A DNA stretch of 45,396 nt from Streptococcus suis YS56. GTDB taxonomy: Bacteria; Bacillota; Bacilli; Lactobacillales; Streptococcaceae. Where the stretch lies: NCBI RefSeq assembly GCF_000440115.1, contig NZ_ALMY01000068.1:1-45396 (forward strand). Direction: 5' to 3'. Under the pieces are notes generated by a model. It worked only from the letters and a program-made list of their open reading frames with translations, was not told the DNA's origin and did no database searches. Of the stretch, positions 17,764 to 23,687 are shown piece after piece. Both the position numbers and the translations under genes were made by a program. Within the stretch, counting starts at the first letter, position 1; each line of letters opens with the position of its first letter.

Positions 17764-18541
17764 CCATACATTTGTTATCTGTGCTTATGGAGATAGTAAG
17801 TATCTAGAAGAATGCATCCATTCGTTAAGGCAGCAAACACTTCAATCACAACTCATCCTATACACTAGTACTCCGAGTGAATATATAGAACAAATTTGCC
17901 AAAAGAATGCAATCGTAATGCATACCGCACAAGGAGGAGGTATTGGAAAAGATTGGAATTTAGCACTCTCTTTTGTAACAACCCCTTATGCTACAATTGC
18001 TCATCAAGATGATATTTATTTACCAGACTATTGTGAAAAAATAATGTCTCAGATGACAGAGGAAACGTTGATAGCTTATTCAGATTATCAGGAAGTTAAG
18101 GAAGGTGTGGCTATTCCCTTAACTTCAAACTTGAAAATCAAGCAACTCATGTTACGGACAATGGCCATGTTTCCCAAATGGAAGTTTTGGCGGAATAGGT
18201 TTTTAGCCTTTGGTAATCCAATTTCTTGTCCAGCTGTGACCTATAATTTGAAGAAACTGAATGATTTCAAGTTTAATGAAGAAATGAAAGTTTCTCTTGA
18301 TTGGTTCGCTTGGTATCAAATAGCTCAAAAAAAGGGTAGATTTACCTTTGTAGATGAGAGTTTGATGTATCATCGTATCCATGAAGAATCGGAGACGACA
18401 AATAGCATTGAAAACAATATTCGTACAAAAGAAGATTATGAAATGTATTTGTTATTCTGGCCAAAGTTTATTGCCAAGTTTCTCCTGAGTTACTATGTTA
18501 AGAGTCAAGAGACGAATGGAGGCAACGATGGGGAGAAATAA
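17753..18541 (+). CDS. GT2 glycosyltransferase
   Basis: 262 residues. Motifs are TFVICAYGDSKYLEECI at the N-terminus, IGKDWNLAL, AHQDDIYLPDY (acidic metal-binding region), and SLDWFAWYQ with a following MYHRIHEES, typical of GT2 capsule/rhamnan transferases. It is extra to the standard gac set. Together with the GT8 it implies a side chain of more than one sugar. Substrates cannot be read from the sequence. It overlaps its neighbours on both sides (11 and 14 bases). Confidence 0.78.
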   Translation: MQNNHTFVICAYGDSKYLEECIHSLRQQTLQSQLILYTSTPSEYIEQICQKNAIVMHTAQGGGIGKDWNLALSFVTTPYATIAHQDDIYLPDYCEKIMSQMTEETLIAYSDYQEVKEGVAIPLTSNLKIKQLMLRTMAMFPKWKFWRNRFLAFGNPISCPAVTYNLKKLNDFKFNEEMKVSLDWFAWYQIAQKKGRFTFVDESLMYHRIHEESETTNSIENNIRTKEDYEMYLLFWPKFIAKFLLSYYVKSQETNGGNDGEK

Positions 18542-19733
18542 GATAGAAGGAAATACACGCACTCGCAAACGAACGCATCGGTGGTCGAATCTGCATATAG
18601 TAGTGGTTCTATCATTATTTATGTGTTTGCTAATTGGCTACAAACATTTTTCCTTATTACGAGATGGCTATATTCCATTAAATACAGTTTTAGAAAAGCA
18701 ATCATTTCAAAAGATTTCTGATGGGCAGTATGAGAAAAAAATCGGTGATTTATCATACTCCTTGCTGATTGATACAGATAAAAACAGTGTGACAAAAGCG
18801 GGTTATCAATTTGATATTCGTAATAGTATTCAACATTTTTTATGGATGGACTATCTGTCTGCAGATAAGATTGAGGAAATATTCAATGTGCAAGTTTCTC
18901 TTAATGGAATTTTTGTGGATGTTCAAAATATTGAATTTTCACAACATCAGTGGACAGAAAGATTTCCAAAGCTTATTGCTCATGCTGGTGGTACTTATCG
19001 TGAAAAGTCCTACAATACTTTTTATACGAACTCTTTAGAAGCATTGCAACAAAACTATTCTATGGGGCACCGAGTATTTGAAATGGATTTCTATTTAACT
19101 AGTGATGGGAAGATGGCAGCTGTCCACGATTGGGACCAATTCGGCTATATGAATGGTGTAGCTTTGAGCTCAGATGAATGGAAAAATTTTCAAACTTTTG
19201 GATCGCCTGTCACTGATTCACGCTTTACAACTATGCTCATTGGAGATGTATTAGATCAAATGCTGATTAATAAGGATATATTCTTAGTGACGGATACTAA
19301 AATATTAGAAGCATCTGATGAAATGAGATTGCAATTTTCTGAAATTGTAAACGAAGCAAAAACAAGAGATCCAGAGTTGCTGAATAGAATCATTCCTCAG
19401 ATTTATAATGAAGAAATGTATTCCCTAATTCGAGATATTTATGATTTTCCTGAAGTAATATATACTCTTTATGCATCACAAGATAGTGCAGATACTGTCT
19501 TAGATTTTGTTAAAAATACTCCTGCAGTAAGTGTAGTAACCACCCCTATAGGTCATGCAAATTTCTTCACAGCTGATTTCATTGATAGTCTACACGCAGT
19601 GAATAAAAAAATCTATACTCATACCATTCACACATATGATGAATTGACGAAATATTCTGCGCTTGGAATTGATGGTTTTTATACCGGGCTATTATTGCCA
19701 AGTGATATGGAGAGATTATCGAGTTTGAGGTAA
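18528..19733 (+). CDS. Membrane-anchored GDPD/PI-PLC-like phosphodiesterase
   Basis: 401 residues from ATG 18528, chosen because GGAGG stands five bases upstream; an earlier in-frame start at 18495 lacks this. One N-terminal transmembrane segment (about 22-40) after a basic stretch predicts an extracytoplasmic enzyme. The catalytic domain begins LIAHAGG (His152), then FEMDFYLTSDGKMAAVHD (Glu185, Asp187, His200), the metal and catalytic residues of glycerophosphodiester phosphodiesterases. The usual HRG is HAG, as in a recognised subclass. It is the last gene of the polysaccharide operon, so its substrate may be the glycerol phosphate put on by the GacH-like protein, or glycerophosphodiesters released by it. 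Confidence 0.75.
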   Translation: MGRNKIEGNTRTRKRTHRWSNLHIVVVLSLFMCLLIGYKHFSLLRDGYIPLNTVLEKQSFQKISDGQYEKKIGDLSYSLLIDTDKNSVTKAGYQFDIRNSIQHFLWMDYLSADKIEEIFNVQVSLNGIFVDVQNIEFSQHQWTERFPKLIAHAGGTYREKSYNTFYTNSLEALQQNYSMGHRVFEMDFYLTSDGKMAAVHDWDQFGYMNGVALSSDEWKNFQTFGSPVTDSRFTTMLIGDVLDQMLINKDIFLVTDTKILEASDEMRLQFSEIVNEAKTRDPELLNRIIPQIYNEEMYSLIRDIYDFPEVIYTLYASQDSADTVLDFVKNTPAVSVVTTPIGHANFFTADFIDSLHAVNKKIYTHTIHTYDELTKYSALGIDGFYTGLLLPSDMERLSSLR

Positions 19734-19855
19734 TCGTTATTATTACTAATGACACTATTTTAATCATATCATCAAAAAATATTTCAAAAGCGTTTCAGAA
19801 GTTTTACAAACCAACTAATATTGTCATGTAAATGTAATAAAAAAATTCAAAAGAT

Positions 19856-19885
19856 AGAGGTTTTCATAGGAAAATCTCTTTTTTT
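19856..19885 (+). terminator. Terminator of the polysaccharide operon
   Basis: AGAGGTTTTC (19856-19865) pairs with GAAAATCTCT (19870-19879) over 10 bp with one G-T wobble, a 4-base loop, and then six T. It lies between the phosphodiesterase and the EbsA-like gene. Confidence 0.82.
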
Positions 19886-19913
19886 GTGCTAGAATAATAG
19901 ATGGAGGTCCGAT

Positions 19914-20402
19914 ATGATCAAAATTTTTGGTAAAATTCGTTACCATTGGCAACCGGATTTATCATGGGCCATTATTTACTGGTCACTTACCTTCACGCCT
20001 ATTTTCATTGGTATGACACTTTTATTGGAAAAGTTGAGAGTTTCAAGATTATTTATCTTACTTCTCTCTCTCTTTGTTGTATTAGTAGTGCTTGGCTTAC
20101 ATCGCTATTTCGAGATAAAAGAAAAGCATTTACGGATTGCTTCGGCTAATCCTTTTGCAGTACAGAAAATTGAAATTGCTACCATAGAAAAAATTGAAGT
20201 TTCTTATCTAGCCATTCGCATATTTTCACAAGAATTTCCCAATGGGCAGGTGTATCACATGCGCAAATGGCCGAAAAAATACTTTATTAACCATTTAGCT
20301 ATTCATAATTGCTTCAAGGGTGAGATTGAATTAATAGACCATTTAATAAAACAGGATTATTTTGAAGAGTATTATACAAAAAAAGCCAAATCAATCCGCT
20401 GA
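19914..20402 (+). CDS. EbsA-family membrane protein
   Basis: 162 residues with two hydrophobic segments (about 18-38 and 44-62) followed by a soluble domain with KWPKKYFINHLA near the end. It matches the streptococcal/enterococcal EbsA-like family, whose biochemical role is not settled. GGAGG lies just before ATG 19914, and TAGAAT at 19890-19895 is a possible weak -10. Its last 12 bases overlap the end of the convergent ferredoxin gene. It is unrelated to the polysaccharide operon, which is terminated upstream. Confidence 0.7.
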   Translation: MIKIFGKIRYHWQPDLSWAIIYWSLTFTPIFIGMTLLLEKLRVSRLFILLLSLFVVLVVLGLHRYFEIKEKHLRIASANPFAVQKIEIATIEKIEVSYLAIRIFSQEFPNGQVYHMRKWPKKYFINHLAIHNCFKGEIELIDHLIKQDYFEEYYTKKAKSIR

Positions 20403-20415
20403 AATGGCTTTTGTA
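20378..20415. terminator. Bidirectional terminator inside the overlapping gene ends
   Basis: AAAAGCCA (20381-20388) pairs with TGGCTTTT (20405-20412). It is preceded by an A-run and ends in T on both strands, so it can stop transcription from either side. It sits across the 12-base overlap of the EbsA-like and ferredoxin coding regions, and both C-terminal sequences have to accommodate it. Confidence 0.7.
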
Positions 20416-20585
20416 GGACATGATTTGATGGCTTTGAGAATATCTGGATTGGGTTCAATCGTTTTCTCAAATTGTGAGTCGTCTGAAAAAACAACGATAC
20501 CGTCGTCATCATAATCGAATATAGATGAATAAGTTTGGCAGAGCCCGCAGGCAATGCACCGTTCAGGAATAAGTTTTATTTTCAT
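20391..20585 (-). CDS. Single [4Fe-4S] ferredoxin
   Basis: 64 residues beginning MKIKLIPERC. CIACGLC and a later CP give the four cysteines of a single [4Fe-4S] cluster, and the stretch between is acidic as in low-potential ferredoxins that act as soluble electron carriers. The start at 20585 is chosen because a promoter ends six bases before it and because longer versions would begin inside that promoter. No Shine-Dalgarno sequence is present, so the mRNA is probably leaderless. It converges on the EbsA-like gene and diverges from the LysM gene. Confidence 0.85.
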   Translation of the reverse strand: MKIKLIPERCIACGLCQTYSSIFDYDDDGIVVFSDDSQFEKTIEPNPDILKAIKSCPTKAISAD

Positions 20586-20591
20586 ATTAGT

Positions 20592-20620
20592 ATTGTAATC
20601 ATATTTTAATAAAAATACAA
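20592..20620 (-). promoter_or_regulatory. Ferredoxin promoter (leaderless arrangement)
   Basis: On the minus strand TTGTAT (20620-20615), a 17-base spacer and TACAAT (20597-20592) precede ACTAAT and then ATG at 20585. Initiation six or seven bases after the -10 would start the mRNA at the AUG. Confidence 0.68.
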
Positions 20621-20635
20621 GGAGTTTTCTCGATA

Positions 20636-21118
20636 ATGTCACAAGAGCCATGGAATGAAGAAGTTTATCAAACAGAAACAGTTAGTCGAAAAGAACGTCT
20701 AAACAAGGGAGTAGCAAGTACAACAGTATTTACAGTCTTGGCAATTATTTTCTTTGTTATCGTACTGATTATTGGTATCACTGCCATCTATTTGTCGGTT
20801 GGAGGAAGTAAAACAGATTCAACTAAGGAATTTTATAATCCAAGCTCCGTTGCAGTTGTAGCAGAAAGTTCAACTTCAGTTGCAGAAACACAGGAGTCTA
20901 CTTCTACTGATGCGACAGAAACAGAAACAACGGAAACAAGTTCCAGTCTAGCAGAGGCTACGGATGGCTCTACCCTTACTGTTCAAGCAGGTGAAGGTGT
21001 TGGACAATTAGCCGCACGTGGCGGGATTTCAATTGCTGAGCTAGAGCGATTAAATCCAGAGAAAATGACCACAGGGTCTTGGCTTGCGCATCCAGGTGAT
21101 GTAGTCCGTATTAGATAA
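20636..21118 (+). CDS. Membrane-anchored LysM-domain protein
   Basis: 160 residues. A cytoplasmic N-terminus of about 30 residues is followed by one transmembrane segment (about 32-58), a Ser/Thr/Glu-rich linker, and a C-terminal LysM-like domain (LTVQAGEGVGQLAARGGISI to HPGDVVRIR). The topology places the LysM part outside, where it probably binds peptidoglycan. This family commonly lies directly upstream of cmk in streptococci. AAGGAG precedes the ATG at a rather long distance (about 12 bases). It ends nine bases before cmk and is probably co-transcribed. Confidence 0.8.
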   Translation: MSQEPWNEEVYQTETVSRKERLNKGVASTTVFTVLAIIFFVIVLIIGITAIYLSVGGSKTDSTKEFYNPSSVAVVAESSTSVAETQESTSTDATETETTETSSSLAEATDGSTLTVQAGEGVGQLAARGGISIAELERLNPEKMTTGSWLAHPGDVVRIR

Positions 21119-21127
21119 AGAGGAGTT

Positions 21128-21805
21128 ATGAAATCAATTCAAATTGCAATTGACGGTCCAGCTTCAAGTGGGAAGTCAACGGTTGCTAAAATTATTGCTA
21201 AAAATTTTGGATATACTTACTTAGATACAGGCGCTATGTATCGCTCGGCTACCTATCTAGCCTTGACAAACGGCATAGAGGTCACAGATCAAAATAGAAT
21301 CGTGGCCTTGCTTGCTCAGTATCCCATTCGATTTGGGCGTGATGAAAATGGCCAACAATTAGTTTTTGTGGGTGATGAAGATGTTACTTTGCCAATTCGT
21401 GATAACCAAGTAACAAATAATGTGTCGGCGGTAGCAGCACTTCCTCTAGTACGGGAAGAATTGGTACGCCTGCAACAGGAAATTGCCCAGGCTGGCGGTA
21501 TTGTCATGGATGGTCGCGATATTGGAACAGTTGTTTTACCACAGGCAGAACTCAAAATATTCCTTATTGCCTCTGTTGAAGAGCGGGCCCTTCGTCGATT
21601 TAAGGAAAATACGGAACGTGGCATTGAGACCGACTTGGAATCTCTAAAGCAGGAAATTGCAGCTCGTGACTATAAAGATTCTCATCGAGAAGTTTCTCCT
21701 TTAAAGGCGGCAGATGATGCCATTACCTTTGATACAACAGGAGTATCCATCGAAGGTGTAGTGAAATTTATTTCCGAAAAAGCGAAAGAAATTCTTGACA
21801 AGTAG
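21128..21805 (+). CDS. cmk: Cytidylate kinase
   Basis: 225 residues, the normal bacterial length. The P-loop [26 protein letters not shown] (CMP-binding) and [12 protein letters not shown] are all present. It phosphorylates CMP and dCMP with ATP in the cytoplasm, in pyrimidine nucleotide salvage and synthesis. AGAGGAG precedes the ATG. The gene's last bases contain the -35 box of the infC leader promoter. Confidence 0.96.
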   Translation: MKSIQIAIDGPASSGKSTVAKIIAKNFGYTYLDTGAMYRSATYLALTNGIEVTDQNRIVALLAQYPIRFGRDENGQQLVFVGDEDVTLPIRDNQVTNNVSAVAALPLVREELVRLQQEIAQAGGIVMDGRDIGTVVLPQAELKIFLIASVEERALRRFKENTERGIETDLESLKQEIAARDYKDSHREVSPLKAADDAITFDTTGVSIEGVVKFISEKAKEILDK

Positions 21806-21823
21806 TTTTAGACATGTTAGAAT
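21795..21823 (+). promoter_or_regulatory. infC-rpmI-rplT promoter
   Basis: TTGACA (21795-21800), a 17-base spacer and TAGAAT (21818-21823) make a strong housekeeping promoter. Its -35 box lies in the last codons of cmk. Transcription would start near 21830, giving a leader of about 155 bases. Confidence 0.82.
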
Positions 21824-21829
21824 AGTCGT

Positions 21830-21955
21830 ATTGAGAAAAGCAGAAGTGAGAGCTTCTCGCCTTGCGACTAACGTTGTCTGGCTCTACGGATTAAGATTTC
21901 TTCGGAAAGAATAATGGTGTAGTGCGGACTTGTTTAGCAAGTCCGTTTCGTTTTT
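21830..21955 (+). ncRNA. infC/L20-type ribosomal protein leader with attenuator
   Basis: The untranslated leader before infC contains several hairpins, including AGAAG/CTTCT near 21842-21857 and a C(UUCG)G tetraloop near 21900. It ends in CGGACTTG (21925-21932) paired with CAAGTCCG (21938-21945) and a T-tract, a full terminator placed before the genes it precedes. In Bacillus an equivalent leader lets excess L20 cause premature termination. The same control is inferred here from position and layout; the L20-binding fold was not checked base by base. Confidence 0.68.
21925..21955 (+). terminator. Attenuator terminator before infC
   Basis: Perfect 8-bp stem CGGACTTG/CAAGTCCG with a 5-base loop, followed by TTTCGTTTTT. 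It lies upstream of infC and so acts conditionally. Confidence 0.82.
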
Positions 21956-21985
21956 CTCGAAAAATATAAAATGAGGTGAAAAGCC

Positions 21986-22507
21986 ATAGCAAAGCAAGAT
22001 TTGTTCATCAATGATGAAATTCGAGTGCGTGAAGTTCGTCTTATCGGTCTTGAGGGTGAACAGTTGGGAATCAAACCGCTCAATGAGGCTCAGGCCATTG
22101 CTGATAGCGCCAACGTGGATTTAGTATTGATTCAACCACAAGCTAAACCACCAGTAGCGAAAATTATGGACTACGGTAAGTTCAAATTTGAATATCAGAA
22201 GAAACAGAAAGAACAACGCAAAAAACAAAGTGTTGTCACTGTAAAAGAAGTGCGTCTAAGTCCAGTTATTGATAAAGGGGACTTCGAGACAAAACTTCGT
22301 CATGCCCGTAAATTCCTTGAAAAAGGAAATAAGGTTAAGGTTTCGATCCGTTTCAAGGGTCGCATGATTACCCACAAAGAAGTTGGAGCGAAAGTATTAG
22401 CTGAGTTCGCTGAAGCAACCCAAGATATTGCCATTATCGAACAACGCGCTAAGATGGACGGACGTCAAATGTTTATGCAATTGGCCCCAGCTTCAGATAA
22501 AAAATAA
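21986..22507 (+). CDS. infC: Translation initiation factor IF-3 (ATA start)
   Basis: 173 residues from ATA 21986. AGGTGA (21974-21979) lies six bases before this ATA, while the first conventional in-frame start, TTG 22001, is 21 bases away and would cut off the conserved AKQD. An in-frame TGA two codons before ATA excludes a longer form. IF-3 genes are known to use rare start codons (AUU in E. coli), which IF-3 itself discriminates against, giving autoregulation. The body is typical: [33 protein letters not shown], and the C-terminal domain ending [10 protein letters not shown]. It is first of the infC-rpmI-rplT operon. Confidence 0.9.
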   Translation: MAKQDLFINDEIRVREVRLIGLEGEQLGIKPLNEAQAIADSANVDLVLIQPQAKPPVAKIMDYGKFKFEYQKKQKEQRKKQSVVTVKEVRLSPVIDKGDFETKLRHARKFLEKGNKVKVSIRFKGRMITHKEVGAKVLAEFAEATQDIAIIEQRAKMDGRQMFMQLAPASDKK

Positions 22508-22533
22508 GCTTTTTAAGCAAAAGGAGAATTAAC

Positions 22534-22734
22534 ATGCCAAAACAAAAAACTCACCGCGCATCAGCTAAACGTTTCAAACGTACAGGTTCTGGTGGATTGA
22601 AACGCTTCCGCGCTTATACTTCACACCGTTTCCACGGTAAAACTAAAAAACAACGTCGTCACCTTCGTAAAGCAGGTATGGTACATGCTGGTGACTTCAA
22701 GCGTATCAAGTCAATGCTTACTCAAATGCGCTAA
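22534..22734 (+). CDS. rpmI: 50S ribosomal protein L35
   Basis: 66 residues, normal length, very basic: [15 protein letters not shown] at the N-terminus and [17 protein letters not shown] near the end. AAGGAG precedes the ATG. It lies between infC and rplT in the conserved order. Confidence 0.97.
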   Translation: MPKQKTHRASAKRFKRTGSGGLKRFRAYTSHRFHGKTKKQRRHLRKAGMVHAGDFKRIKSMLTQMR

Positions 22735-22783
22735 GAACTGATATAGCACTACTTATTATTTGAATTATTTGGAGGAAAATTAA

Positions 22784-23143
22784 ATGGCACGTGTTAAAGG
22801 TGGCGTTGTTTCTCGTAAACGCCGTAAACGTATTTTAAAATTAGCTAAAGGTTACTATGGAGCTAAACATCTCTTGTTCCGCACTGCGAAAGAACAAGTA
22901 ATGAACTCTTACTACTATGCATACCGTGACCGCCGTCAGAAGAAACGTGATTTCCGTAAATTGTGGATCACTCGTATCAACGCGGCTGCTCGCATGAACG
23001 GTTTGTCATACTCACAATTGATGCACGGTTTGAAATTGGCAGAAATCGAAGTAAACCGCAAAATGCTTGCTGACTTGGCAGTAAACGATGCAGCAGCTTT
23101 CACAGCTCTTGCAGATGCTGCTAAAGCAAAGCTTGCTAAATAA
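22784..23143 (+). CDS. rplT: 50S ribosomal protein L20
   Basis: 119 residues beginning [19 protein letters not shown], with [17 protein letters not shown] and a globular C-terminal RNA-binding half. It binds 23S rRNA early in 50S assembly and in Bacillus represses its own operon through the leader. GGAGG precedes the ATG. Confidence 0.97.
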   Translation: MARVKGGVVSRKRRKRILKLAKGYYGAKHLLFRTAKEQVMNSYYYAYRDRRQKKRDFRKLWITRINAAARMNGLSYSQLMHGLKLAEIEVNRKMLADLAVNDAAAFTALADAAKAKLAK

Positions 23144-23149
23144 ATATAT

Positions 23150-23192
23150 AAAATAAAGAGTTTGGTCTGTGTAGCAAGCTCTTTATTTTGTT
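23150..23192 (+). terminator. Terminator of infC-rpmI-rplT
   Basis: AAAATAAAGAG (23150-23160) pairs with CTCTTTATTTT (23179-23189), extended by four more pairs to a stem of about 15 bp with a 10-base loop, followed by a T-rich stretch. Confidence 0.82.
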
Positions 23193-23208
23193 TTAATTCG
23201 CTCATAGC

Positions 23209-23250
23209 TTGCTAAATTTCAATATGAATGATATAATTAACCAGTAAATT
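23209..23250 (+). promoter_or_regulatory. Promoter with overlapping AdcR-like zinc operator
   Basis: TTGCTA (23209-23214), a 17-base spacer and TATAAT (23232-23237) form a good promoter. TTAACCAGTAAA at 23237-23248 differs at one base from the streptococcal AdcR consensus TTAACYRGTTAA and lies right at the transcription start region. It is about 440 bases before the histidine-triad gene, a family commonly repressed by zinc-bound AdcR. Confidence 0.6.
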
Positions 23251-23364
23251 AAAAAGTCGACAAATTTTATTTTATAAAGTAAATGGATATGGCGATGAAT
23301 CTGGGCAAAGCCCAGCACCGCTTCTCAACGTTAGTGTCAACATCTCAGCGCAGTGGTTGATTGG

Positions 23365-23563
23365 CTTTAACAGTCCACTGGACTGTTAAAGGTTGGAGAT
23401 AAGATTTGCGAAGCAAATCTCAGCAATTCGTGTTTTACACTCCAAATCTGACCTCTACGACTGATGCGAACAGAGTTCGCCTTATCTCCAACCTCAAACT
23501 GTCTCCCAGACAGTTTGAGCTGTGCGGGGGTGGGAGTGAAACAGTCTGGGGATAGACTGTTTC
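23365..23563 (+). repeat. BOX-like palindromic repeat array (boxB-type units)
   Basis: Several hairpins lie in the 544-base gap before the histidine-triad gene: a 12-bp stem at 23365-23391 (CTTTAACAGTCC), AGATTTGC/GCAAATCT at 23402-23420, GCGAAC/GTTCGC at 23466-23480, CAAACTGTCT/AGACAGTTTG at 23495-23517, and GAAACAGTCT/AGACTGTTTC at 23538-23563. The spacer CTTATCTCCAACCT (23481-23494) recurs in inverted form near 23391. The layout is like boxB of pneumococcal BOX elements, but no boxA or boxC ends are seen here. A weak extra TATAAT is at 23656. Confidence 0.65.
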
Positions 23564-23687
23564 AGCTCAACAACTAGAAATAAAGACTTGTTGACGAACT
23601 CTTCTATGAATGGTCGAGTTCTTTCCCACTCCCATTTATCATGTCAATAATATAAATATAATAGTAGACAAGGAGAGAAACAGTGAT

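Noticed and set aside
23365..23563. CRISPR array
   Set aside because: The repeats are palindromes of different sequence with irregular spacing, no spacers of constant length, and no cas genes nearby.
23610..23687. Longer N-terminus of the histidine-triad protein
   Set aside because: The extension has no Shine-Dalgarno sequence and would hide the signal segment; AAGGAG is well placed for ATG 23688.
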